64,000 nt of DNA from DASRJW01 sp964567755 (GTDB lineage Bacteria > Krumholzibacteriota > Krumholzibacteriia > G020349025). The notes beneath the pieces were generated by a model that worked only from the letters and a program-made list of their open reading frames with translations, searched no databases and was not told the DNA's origin. Positions 36,738-44,447 of the stretch are shown here, piece after piece; position 1 is the first letter of the stretch; each line of letters opens with the position of its first letter. The translations under genes and the position numbers were made by a program. The stretch spans positions 110,551 through 174,550 of the forward strand of contig CAZMNW010000049.1 in NCBI GenBank assembly GCA_964567755.1, given 5' to 3'.

Positions 36738-36857
36738 TGCACTTGCCTGTGAGCGCCCAATGTGTGCGCAATCCAAACAAAATCAATCGGTTATGCCTGC
36801 GCCAAATCCGGCAACGGCCGCTCTGTGTCGCCGCCGCGGGACCGCGTGCCTGCGCGC

Positions 36858-37682
36858 TCACGACCCTGCGGACTGGTAGGAGAACTCGATCTCGGCTGTC
36901 GGTGTGTCGCCCACCGTGATCGTTTGTGTTTGCACGCCGAACTTCTCGTGCCAGGCCTCGATCGTGTACGTCCCGTGCGGCAAGTTCGCGATCGTGAAGG
37001 TGCCGTTCTTGTCCGTCACGGCGTAGAACGGGTGTTCCACGACACCGATGTACGAGACCATCCACGGGTGCACGTCGCACCGCACCGGAATCATGATCTC
37101 CGGCTTGGCAAAGGTACGAACCGATTCGCCACCCGCTCGCGGCATGGCGAGATTGAACTCCTTGTTGCCCTCCACATTCGGGTGTGAGTGGACGTTGTGC
37201 AGCGTCGGGTCGCTGTTCAAGACTTTCAAAGGCTGATTCGGCATCATCCCGAGCACGTGCGGCACGTACATACAGCCTTTCTGATCGAGCACCGCGGGAG
37301 TCGTGGGCGTCGTGAAGCTCTTGCCCTCGAGGCCGCTGCGGACGTAGACGAAAGCGTTGGCCACCATGCCTGCCGCATCGACGACGACCTCTTCCGACAC
37401 GGGGGGAGAATCCGCATGCGCGTGGGCACAGTGTGCATCGGAGTCGACTTTGAGAACGGCAGGGGCAGGTGGTTCGCCGATCAAATGGATCTTGCCCGTG
37501 AGCGCCACCATCGGCTCGCTCGTGGCGGCTGACCCGCCCGGTGTTTCACCCGTGGTTGGAGCGGGTCTGGCCGCGTCCGCGCCGGCCTTTTGGTTGCGTT
37601 CGGCACCGGCTCCTCCGTCCCCCCGACCGCATCCGAGCGTGGCCACGATGGCAACGCACGCGAGATGAACGACAGTTTTCAT
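36858..37682 (-). CDS. Lipoprotein with cupredoxin-like site and carboxypeptidase-regulatory-like domain
   Basis: 274 aa. Lipobox ATLGC (Cys18). The central part carries a type-1-like copper arrangement: His162/His165 in LHNVHSHPN and Cys202-x-x-His205-x-x-Met208 in RCDVHPWM. It is followed by a small beta domain (GTFTIANLPHGTYTIEAW) of the carboxypeptidase-regulatory kind. Probably an outer- or inner-membrane-anchored electron carrier or copper-binding protein. It lies directly upstream of the cytochrome oxidase assembly genes on the same strand. ATG 37682 has AAGGAG upstream. Confidence 0.85.
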   Translation of the reverse strand: MKTVVHLACVAIVATLGCGRGDGGAGAERNQKAGADAARPAPTTGETPGGSAATSEPMVALTGKIHLIGEPPAPAVLKVDSDAHCAHAHADSPPVSEEVVVDAAGMVANAFVYVRSGLEGKSFTTPTTPAVLDQKGCMYVPHVLGMMPNQPLKVLNSDPTLHNVHSHPNVEGNKEFNLAMPRAGGESVRTFAKPEIMIPVRCDVHPWMVSYIGVVEHPFYAVTDKNGTFTIANLPHGTYTIEAWHEKFGVQTQTITVGDTPTAEIEFSYQSAGS

Positions 37683-37823
37683 GGCCTGCTCCTTGGGCGA
37701 TTGCGGATCCTCGGATCTCCTCGCGGCCCGACTCGCGTCCAGCCGTCGAAACCAGCGGCAGCAGACTGCAGTGCTCCTGGCAACGCGCAGCCGCGCCTTC
37801 GGGTCGCATGGTATCGTGGGCCC

Positions 37824-38630
37824 ATGCAGCGGCGCAACAGCGGCAAATCCAATCCACGCAGACGTGTGCGCGGCGGCTCGACACGGCTCGACTCGCTGCA
37901 ACACATCGCGCAGGATGTCGTCGGATGTTCACGGTGTCCGCGACTGCGTCGCTATTGTGAAGGTGTCGCCAGCGTCAAACGTCGCGCATTCCGCGATCAG
38001 GAGTATTGGGGCCGACCGGTTCCAGCGTTCGGCGATGCATGTGCCCGCCTGTGGATCCTCGGACTCGCACCCGCCGCGCACGGCGCCAATCGCACCGGGC
38101 GGATGTTCACCGGCGACTCGAGCGGTGATTGGTTGGCCGCGGCGTTGCACGACACCGGCTTTGCCAGTCAGCCAACCTCCGTCCACCGCAACGACGGGCA
38201 GCAATTGGCAGATGCTTACATCAGCGCCGTCGTGCACTGCGCGCCGCCCGACAACAAACCGTCGAGCGCCGAGATCGCCCGCTGCGCCGGTTTCCTGGAG
38301 CGCGAGATCGCCGCCCTACACGAGGTACGCGCATTGCTCTGCCTGGGCCAGATCGCATTCGCCGCCGCGCTCCGACTCTTGGGCGAAGCAGGCTACGACA
38401 TCCCGCGCCCGCAGCCCCGCTTCGCCCATGCTGCCGAGTTCCGCCTCGAGCCACGACGGCGCGACGGCGTCGAACCCCGGATCCGCGCACAGCGCCCTTC
38501 TTACGACTTGCGGCCGTTGACCTTGCTCGCCTCGTATCATCCGAGTCGGCAGAACACACAGACGGGCCGGCTCACGCGCCCCATGTGGCAGGCGGTCTTC
38601 CAGCGAGCGCGTACGATCGTCGACTCCTGA
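37824..38630 (+). CDS. Family-5 uracil-DNA glycosylase (UdgB-like)
   Basis: 268 aa. Removes uracil and other deaminated bases from DNA. Four N-terminal cysteines (CSRCPRLRRYC and later Cys) suggest the iron-sulphur cluster of families 4/5. Motif A is GLAPAAHGANRTGRMFTG, in which family 5 lacks the catalytic Asp/Asn of other families, and motif B is SYHPSRQNTQTGRL. It is divergent from the copper lipoprotein gene. Confidence 0.9.
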   Translation: MQRRNSGKSNPRRRVRGGSTRLDSLQHIAQDVVGCSRCPRLRRYCEGVASVKRRAFRDQEYWGRPVPAFGDACARLWILGLAPAAHGANRTGRMFTGDSSGDWLAAALHDTGFASQPTSVHRNDGQQLADAYISAVVHCAPPDNKPSSAEIARCAGFLEREIAALHEVRALLCLGQIAFAAALRLLGEAGYDIPRPQPRFAHAAEFRLEPRRRDGVEPRIRAQRPSYDLRPLTLLASYHPSRQNTQTGRLTRPMWQAVFQRARTIVDS

Positions 38631-38718
38631 GACAATGTGCGCGGTTCCCTGTGGCATCGTTCTACAGCGATCACAACGCCTCGAATCCGCCCACGCCCTC
38701 TCTGGCTCCAACAGTATG

Positions 38719-38864
38719 TCAGGCCACATTCAGGCCAAACATGCTGAGGACATACACGGTCCCCACGGCTCGAAGTCTGTCCCCTTGGTCAAGGCGAAGA
38801 TACTGGCTCCGAGCACAAGCGAGGCAAATCCGAAGGTGACGTGGGCGATCCCTGGTGCATTCAT
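38719..38864 (-). pseudogene. Frameshifted remnant of a DUF2306-like membrane protein
   Basis: Translation from ATG 38864 gives a membrane segment (HVTFGFASLVLGASIFAL) and then TKGT. One base appears missing near 38778. In the next frame the conserved continuation RLRAVGTVYVLSMFGLN is read and stops. The join TKGT / RLRAVGTVYVLSM matches the start of DUF2306-type proteins, which are normally 130 residues or more. What follows is not recognisable, so the gene is broken. Confidence 0.5.
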
Positions 38865-38908
38865 TCGCCAGCCCGGTCTGTCGAACGCGCGATTCGCGGC
38901 CTGGAAAA

Positions 38909-39085
38909 CTAGGGTTCTGCGCTGGCGCGTGAACGCCGTCCGCTGCAACCGCTGGCTCTGAATCGGTGACAACCATGCAGCAAAGCGGCTGCCGTGATGC
39001 CGGTATCGTCCCAGGTCAGGCGGCTATCGAGATACGTGACGATTCCGCCCAGCGCGAGGGCGATGGCCAGCATAGCTTTTTGCAT
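38909..39085 (-). pseudogene. Truncated small membrane protein remnant
   Basis: 58-aa frame with ATG 39085. The first 35 residues are protein-like (AMLAIALALGGIVTYLDSR then TWDDTGITAAALL) and match the start of a known kind of small three-helix membrane protein. The remainder (RASGCSGRRSRAS) has no hydrophobic helices, as if the frame had shifted. It points toward the DUF2306 remnant on the same strand. Confidence 0.4.
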
Positions 39086-39129
39086 CACAAAGCTCCCTCT
39101 CGATCACAAGACCGGGAACTTGACCGTCG

Positions 39130-39240
39130 TTCCCCGCGCGAGCAGATGTTGCGCTTCAGCCATGCGAAGGCAGCGACTACGTCATCAGGCTGTCCTGGCC
39201 ATTCGTGGACGGTTCCCCTCGCGATTCTCAAGCGCGCTTG
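39130..39240 (-). pseudogene. Fragment resembling an alpha/beta hydrolase
   Basis: One minus-strand frame reads HEWPGQPDDVVAAFAWLKRN, close to the segment after the oxyanion region of BD-FAE/carboxylesterase-like hydrolases. No open frame extends it in either direction. It is either decayed coding DNA or a chance match. Confidence 0.3.
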
Positions 39241-39349
39241 CGTCGAAGGGGATGCTCGCAAGGAGATTCGTCAAGAGCAAACGAAGGGAGCGATGGTACA
39301 AGGCGTTCTCCGTCAGCGATCTAGCACTGCACCATACTTGAATCGATGG

Positions 39350-39562
39350 TCAGAGATCCTCGCGTCGCAGTCCGGTGCGCTTGGCAAGGCGCGCAAGCAT
39401 GCGTGGCCCGATCTCTTCACGATCATGAAACGCAAATACGAAGTCGGGCCAATCTGGCCGCGATAGAGTGCGATGAGAACCAGTTTGACATTTGACCTGC
39501 CAACCAATGCGGAGCAGTGCCGCGAGAACTTGGCGCGATCGAGTGTTCGACCACTCGCTCAT
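39350..39562 (-). CDS. hicA: HicA-type toxin (mRNA interferase)
   Basis: 70 aa, double-stranded-RNA-binding-like HicA fold. The catalytic histidine is His30 in KCQTGSHRTLSRP, preceded by the family's GW-x-V and R-x-x-L. It cleaves mRNA when not bound by HicB. ATG overlaps the hicB stop as ATGA, so the antitoxin is made first, as in many hicBA loci. The two genes sit in a degraded region with few functional neighbours. Confidence 0.85.
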   Translation of the reverse strand: MSEWSNTRSRQVLAALLRIGWQVKCQTGSHRTLSRPDWPDFVFAFHDREEIGPRMLARLAKRTGLRREDL

Positions 39563-39762
39563 GCGGCTTTGAATGTAATATTGACTGCAGGTCCAGATTC
39601 GCCATGCTCGAGTCGATCCGCGACCACGCGTAACGCCAGGGCCTGGGCCTTCGCCACCGCCTCTTCCCGAGTGGTCCCGTAGACCAGCGCCCCAGGTAAC
39701 TCCGGAATCTCGGCGATCCAGCGACCGTCGGTCTCTCGCTCTGTCTCGACTGTGAAATTCAT
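39559..39762 (-). CDS. hicB: HicB-like antitoxin
   Basis: 67 aa. The partial RNase H-like HicB fold is clear: ETDGRWIAEIPELPGALVYG then TTREEAVAKAQALALRV. There is no DNA-binding helix-turn-helix or ribbon-helix-helix tail, so it is a short form that may neutralise HicA without strong autoregulation. ATG 39762 begins MNFTVETE. It precedes hicA with a 4-base overlap. Confidence 0.85.
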   Translation of the reverse strand: MNFTVETERETDGRWIAEIPELPGALVYGTTREEAVAKAQALALRVVADRLEHGESGPAVNITFKAA

Positions 39763-40096
39763 CGTCCCTCGTTCCTGTGGACACCGAATGATAGGCCACC
39801 GGTTGTGGGAGAGCAACTCCTGTGGCTGACCCTGGTAGGTGATGCCTGCGCGTATGAAGTTCATTCCGCTCCGCCAACGGTTCCTCGCGGCATGATTGGC
39901 CTCCGTGGAGGACATCCGCTGGGATGCTTCAGCGAGGGGCCTGATTCCACCCCACCGTATTCGAAACAATGAATGTTGTATCGCGCGGCGGTAGGAGGCG
40001 CAATGCCAAAGGTGGCAAGATCCGCTGGCGCCATACCCCCGTGGCGCCAGGAAACAAGCGCGGCGGTGCGTGAGCGCGCGACGGCGGGCGTCGCAT
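39763..40096. other. Gene-free stretch with a small inverted repeat
   Basis: 334 bases between hicB and the VOC gene. I see no coding frame on either strand. It holds a perfect 9-bp inverted repeat (40025-40033 with 40042-40050, 8-base loop) without a T-run. The hicBA promoter should lie here but no clear -35/-10 pair stands out. Confidence 0.4.
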
Positions 40097-40420
40097 CTAC
40101 TGCCGAAGTAGCTCCGGCGCCGGGGGGAATTCTCGAATCGACACTGTCAGCGTGAGTGGTCCCTTTGGAATTCTCGCCTTGGAACACCCCTTTGACCTCG
40201 AGCTCTTGAATAGGTCGTCAACATCGGAAACCAAGAGCCGGAGCATCGGTCGTTCTGTTCGTGACCATTCGCTTCCGTCATGCCACTGCAGATGCAGCTC
40301 GACTCCATCGCGGCGAACAACCGCGTACGCCGGCTTTTCGGCGACCTTGAACGCCAGCCAGAATCCAAGGCGCCCGACATAGAAATCGATGGACGCATCC
40401 ACGTTGTGAGACGGGAGCAC
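40097..40420 (-). CDS. VOC/glyoxalase-like protein, probably truncated
   Basis: 107 aa. The opening LPSHNVDASIDFYVGRLGF and then YAVVRRDGVELHLQ and LRLLVSDVDDLFK are typical of one-domain VOC proteins (bleomycin-resistance/glyoxalase group). Normal members are 115-130 aa and end with an R-E-F-A-x-x-D-P-D-G-N-x-L segment. Here only IREFPPAPELLRQ is left, so the last metal ligand and strand are missing. A GTG start is used. Likely a decaying gene. Confidence 0.6.
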   Translation of the reverse strand: MLPSHNVDASIDFYVGRLGFWLAFKVAEKPAYAVVRRDGVELHLQWHDGSEWSRTERPMLRLLVSDVDDLFKSSRSKGCSKARIPKGPLTLTVSIREFPPAPELLRQ

Positions 40421-40460
40421 GGGTTCACCTGCTTGAGCACGACCTTCCGGACAAGGATTC

Positions 40461-41591
40461 TCAGCCGCAGACTGTTTCGAACAAGCGCAGAACGTTCTCG
40501 CCCAGAATCTTGCGGATGTCCGACTCGCTGAAGCCGCGGTCCTGCAGCAGCTCGGTCAAGTGTGGCAAGTGCGCCACGTCGGGCATGTCGTCGGGAAGCG
40601 CATTGGTGCCGTCGAAGTCGCTGCCGAGCGCCACATGGTCCGGGCCGGCGAGACGCACCAGGTATTCGATGTGATCGACGATCCGCGTTGCCGGCACCGG
40701 CACATGCCCCATGCAACTGCGGAGGAGCTCGGCTTCCAACACCGTACGGCGCGGGTAGTCGAAGGCGAAGTCGCGCTCGAGCGTCTCCATCGCTTCCTTG
40801 CACTGCTCCTCCGCAGCCTGACGGCGCTGCCAGTATTCGGCGTCGAGGAAACTGCTGTAGAAATTGACGCCGATCAGGCCGCCACGCGCGGCGAGAGTGC
40901 GAATCTGCGCGTCCGTCAGGTTGCGGAAGTGCGGCGACAACGCCCGCGCGTTCGAGTGCGAGGCCATGACTGGCATGTCGGACACTCTGAGCACGTGCCA
41001 GAAAGTGCTTTCCGCCGCGTGCGATAGGTCCACGATCATGCCGAGTTGGTTCATCCGCCGTACGACGTGCTCACCGAACGTGGTCAGACCACCGTGACGG
41101 GTGCCATGCAACGTCTCCTCTTTGGCCGCGTCGGCCCAGTCGTGCGTGTTGTTCCAGGTGAGCGTCATGTAGCGCACGCCGCGGCGATGAAACTCTTCCA
41201 GCTTGCCGAGATCGCTCTCGATCGCGTGCCCGCCCTCGACGCCCAGCGCGGCCGCGACACGGCCGCCGGCGATAGCGGCACGCGCGTCCCCTGCCCCCCG
41301 CACCGGCAGGATCTCTTCCGGGTGCCGGCGCATCGCGTCGTCGAAGGTGTCGAGCAGCGCACTGGCGCGCGCATAGCTCTGTTCCGCTTCCCCCTCGTGC
41401 GCCGCGTAAACGCTGTCCACCCAGACGGAAAAGAACTGCAGGTCCACCCCGCCCTGGCGCATCCGCGGCAGGTCGAGTTGGCCACGGGTCCCCGAAAGCG
41501 ACTCGCCCATTGCGAGATGCTGCAACGTGTCCGCGTGCAGATCGCAGACGACGGCCTTTTGGTGCAGCGTTTCACTCGTGCTCAACGACAT
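40461..41591 (-). CDS. Peptidase family M19 (membrane dipeptidase-like)
   Basis: Renal-dipeptidase-type amidohydrolase fold with two zinc ions. Metal and active-site motifs are all present: DLHADT, GVEGGHAIE, LTWNNTH(D), VDLSHA, MASHSNARAL and GSDFDGTNALPDD. Length about 376 aa is standard. No signal peptide is visible, so it is probably cytoplasmic and cleaves dipeptides with broad or D-residue specificity. ATG 41591 is chosen over GTG 41597, two codons upstream. Confidence 0.94.
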   Translation of the reverse strand: MSLSTSETLHQKAVVCDLHADTLQHLAMGESLSGTRGQLDLPRMRQGGVDLQFFSVWVDSVYAAHEGEAEQSYARASALLDTFDDAMRRHPEEILPVRGAGDARAAIAGGRVAAALGVEGGHAIESDLGKLEEFHRRGVRYMTLTWNNTHDWADAAKEETLHGTRHGGLTTFGEHVVRRMNQLGMIVDLSHAAESTFWHVLRVSDMPVMASHSNARALSPHFRNLTDAQIRTLAARGGLIGVNFYSSFLDAEYWQRRQAAEEQCKEAMETLERDFAFDYPRRTVLEAELLRSCMGHVPVPATRIVDHIEYLVRLAGPDHVALGSDFDGTNALPDDMPDVAHLPHLTELLQDRGFSESDIRKILGENVLRLFETVCG

Positions 41592-41704
41592 CTCCACGGT
41601 TGCTGTACCCAGTACGGAAAACGGACACCGGCTCTCGATCGACGTGATGGACCGTGACTGCGCATCGCCAACCTACAATTCTTCCGCCCCGTCTCGCAAC
41701 ACTT

Positions 41705-41732
41705 CCTGAGGGCGTCGTGTGATTCCCTCAGG
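41705..41732 (-). repeat. Inverted repeat at the 3' end of selB
   Basis: A perfect 8-bp stem (CCTGAGGG with CCCTCAGG, 12-base loop) overlaps the selB stop codon. There is no U-run after it on the minus strand, so it may be a weak or Rho-assisted terminator or an mRNA-stabilising hairpin. Confidence 0.35.
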
Positions 41733-43671
41733 CAGATTGCCGGTCGTTGTGCACGAGCGGGCCAGGTTTGCGCACGTCCCCCGCCCGCATCGTAACGCCC
41801 TTGCGATCGAAGTACTCGAGCAATGGCACGGAGTACTTGCGCGAGATTCCGGCCAGGTCCTTGAAGTCCGCCATCGTCATGACGTCGTGCGTGCGCAGAA
41901 ACGAGAACAGCTTGGCGCGCATCGCTTCGAACACTTCGTGGTGGTACAGCAGCGACTCGGTGATCCTGACGATCGTGCCGCGCTCTTCGAGGACGCCCAC
42001 GTACGCCGCCAGACGGGCGCCGAAACCATGCTCTTTTTGCAGCTCCGGCACGGTCGGGGGTGAAACACCGGCGCCGCGCAGGACCGCTTCGAGCTTGGCG
42101 ATGCCGTCGCGATCCGGCGGCGAAAATTCGCGGTCGACCGAGCCAACGCGCACAGCATCGGGCCGCAAGTGGATCGTGGGGCCGTCCGTGTGTTGCGATG
42201 CCAGGTAGTCGAGCAGCTCGTTGAATCGGCTGCGGGCACTCTGCTGCCCCAGACGTTCCTGCAGTTCGGCGCGACCGATCCCCCAGCTCAATGGGTTGGC
42301 CTGCTGGTAAGCCGTGGCAAACCGTTCGATTTCGGCGCGAGTGCGCGCCAGTACTTCGTTGGCATAGAGCGCGTCGCCGACACTCGTGATCTTCGCCTGT
42401 CGCAGCAACCCGGCAACCAGATCATCGATCGTGGCCGGAGACACCAAGCGCTGGCGCAACAACTCGTCGCGGCTCTGGCCTGCGCTGCCGGCACGGCGGA
42501 TCGCCTCGAAGAGCAGTCCGGGAGCATCGCCGCTTTCCTTGAGTTGCATTTCCTCGAGAACCGCGGCGCGGAATCGCTTGTGCTTCGCCGGTGCCGGATC
42601 GAGCACGCGCGCGCCGCCAAGTGTCCGCATGGGCGAATAGAAACGCAGCACCATAGCGTCGCCGCGTTCCACGGCCAGCGGCTGTTCGAGGCGCAACTGC
42701 GCCGGTGCCGATTGTCCCGGATCCAGCATTTCACGATCCAAGAGCACGATGCGGCCGAGAACCTCGGCCGCCCCATGATGAACGCGCACGCGAGTGCGGT
42801 TCGCCAGCGGCCGCGCGAAAGTCGGCAGCAGGAAGATTTGCACGTCGACCATGTAGCTGGCTTGCAACATTCCTGCCGACGCGACGAGCATGCCACGTTC
42901 CACATCGCTCGACTTGAGGCCGTGCAAGTTGATGGCGATCCGCTCGCCCGCAAATGCCGTGTCGCGCTTCTCCCCGTGCACTTGCAAGCCGCGAACGCGT
43001 GCCGGCAGTGCGGGGGGAAGAACTTCCACCGTGTCGCCCTCACGCACCGTGCCTGACCACGCGGTCCCGGTCACCACGAGACCGACGCCGGAAAGTCCGA
43101 AGACGCGATCCACCGGCAGGCGAAACGTATCCTCTGTTGGACGGGAGGGCAGCGTCGCGGTCAGCTCGTCCAGCGCCGCCAGCAGCTCGTCGAGGCCGCG
43201 TCGGGTGCGGGCCGAGGTGTGCACGATGCGAGCGCTGGCAAGGAAGGTGCCGCGCACCAGATCCTCGATCTCGGCATCGACGATCGCAGCCGTTTCTTCG
43301 TCGACGAGATCGCACTTGGTGACGACGACGACGCCGGCGCGCAAGCCCAACAAGTGCATGATGTCCAGGTGCTCGCGCGTCTGCGGCATGATGCTCTCGT
43401 CGGCAGCGACGATGAGCATGCCGAGATCCATTCCGGCAGCACCCGCGACCATGGCCTTGATGAATCGTTCATGGCCCGGCACGTCGACCAGCCCGACGCA
43501 CTCGCCACTCGGGAGGATCATGGGTGCGAAACCGAGCTCGATGGAAATGCCGCGCTCTTGCTCCTCGCGCAGGCGGTCGGTGTTGACACCGGTGAGCGCA
43601 CGCACGAGCTCGGTCTTGCCATGGTCGACGTGGCCCGCCGTCCCGACGATGATGTGGCGATTCTTGCGCAT
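41728..43671 (-). CDS. selB: Selenocysteine-specific elongation factor
   Basis: 647 aa. The GTPase domain has G1 GHVDHGKT (13-20), DVPGHERF, and VTKCDLVDEE; it is followed by EF-Tu-like domains and then the four winged-helix repeats unique to SelB that bind the SECIS hairpin. It delivers Sec-tRNA to in-frame UGA codons. ATG 43671 sits only seven bases after a TATACT box, so the mRNA may be nearly leaderless. No selA, selD or tRNA-Sec is adjacent in this window. Confidence 0.96.
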   Translation of the reverse strand: MRKNRHIIVGTAGHVDHGKTELVRALTGVNTDRLREEQERGISIELGFAPMILPSGECVGLVDVPGHERFIKAMVAGAAGMDLGMLIVAADESIMPQTREHLDIMHLLGLRAGVVVVTKCDLVDEETAAIVDAEIEDLVRGTFLASARIVHTSARTRRGLDELLAALDELTATLPSRPTEDTFRLPVDRVFGLSGVGLVVTGTAWSGTVREGDTVEVLPPALPARVRGLQVHGEKRDTAFAGERIAINLHGLKSSDVERGMLVASAGMLQASYMVDVQIFLLPTFARPLANRTRVRVHHGAAEVLGRIVLLDREMLDPGQSAPAQLRLEQPLAVERGDAMVLRFYSPMRTLGGARVLDPAPAKHKRFRAAVLEEMQLKESGDAPGLLFEAIRRAGSAGQSRDELLRQRLVSPATIDDLVAGLLRQAKITSVGDALYANEVLARTRAEIERFATAYQQANPLSWGIGRAELQERLGQQSARSRFNELLDYLASQHTDGPTIHLRPDAVRVGSVDREFSPPDRDGIAKLEAVLRGAGVSPPTVPELQKEHGFGARLAAYVGVLEERGTIVRITESLLYHHEVFEAMRAKLFSFLRTHDVMTMADFKDLAGISRKYSVPLLEYFDRKGVTMRAGDVRKPGPLVHNDRQSA

Positions 43672-43678
43672 CGCCGCC

Positions 43679-43684
43679 AGTATA
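43679..43684 (-). promoter_or_regulatory. -10 box (TATACT) directly before selB
   Basis: TATACT ends seven bases before the selB ATG, with no good -35 17 bases upstream. If used, transcription would begin at or near the start codon. Confidence 0.35.
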
Positions 43685-43794
43685 CGGAATCGAGGCCCTA
43701 CCGATCATGGCGGGCTCAGCGCCAGCGGGTTGACCGATTGTTGCAGGTCCGGCGACCGGCGCTGGCGGATCGCGCCAGGCCGCGACCACACGTC

Positions 43795-44424
43795 TTAGTT
43801 GAACGTGGCCGAGAAACGCAGCGCGAAGCTCGGTCCGCTCCAGTTCTCGTCGGAGCCGTCCTCGGGAAAAGAGTGCAGGCTGAGCGAGCCGGCAAGGCCG
43901 AGGCCCCAGTTGGAGCTCACCCACCATTCCTTGCCCAGGGTGCCTTCGAGGATCAGCCCGTTGTCGGTGTCCGCTTGTCCCACACCCGGCAGATCGAACT
44001 CCAGCTGTCCCAGCCCGAGGGTTCCCGACAGGTAAAGATTCGTCGGCATGAAGTAGTAGGTCACGCCGACCCCGATCGCTGACATCGAGATGTCGCCAGC
44101 GATCTCGCCCGAGAAGGAGCCGCTTGAATCGAACCCTTCGACATCCGGATCGCTGATGAACCAGCCGAGGAGCGTGCCATGCAACGCTAGATTCTGCGAC
44201 AGCATGCCCCCGATGGCGATGTTGGCGTCGCCGGTGCCGCCGTTGAACTCGAGCCGCGCGTTCGCGTCCTCGATTTCCGTCGAGGCGTAGCCGATTCCAC
44301 TCGAGAGACGCAGAAAGAACCCGTCGTGCTTGTGCGCCGCCTTGCCGGCCCACGCCGTCGCAGGGCCACTGAGGCCGATTGCAGCGCCCAGGGTCGCCAG
44401 AATCACGCACTTGCTCCGTCCCAT
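43795..44424 (-). CDS. Small outer-membrane beta-barrel protein
   Basis: 209 aa with signal peptide (LGAAIGLSGPATAWA). Alternating strands with Gly/aromatic residues (FFLRLSSGIGYAS, IGVGVTYYFMPTNLYLSGTLGLG, GPSFALRFSATFN) indicate an eight-stranded barrel of the OmpW/OmpA-like size. ATG 44424 has a strong GAGGAGG. It lies 23 bases after the kinase-like lipoprotein gene and forms the last gene of that cluster. Function unknown. Confidence 0.85.
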   Translation of the reverse strand: MGRSKCVILATLGAAIGLSGPATAWAGKAAHKHDGFFLRLSSGIGYASTEIEDANARLEFNGGTGDANIAIGGMLSQNLALHGTLLGWFISDPDVEGFDSSGSFSGEIAGDISMSAIGVGVTYYFMPTNLYLSGTLGLGQLEFDLPGVGQADTDNGLILEGTLGKEWWVSSNWGLGLAGSLSLHSFPEDGSDENWSGPSFALRFSATFN

Positions 44425-44447
44425 CACGACCTCCTCATTCGAGCCCC

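Noticed and set aside
38966..39466. Plus-strand frame of 166 codons in the decayed zone
   Set aside because: No domain, no ribosome-binding site, and the minus-strand frames show the recognisable fragments.
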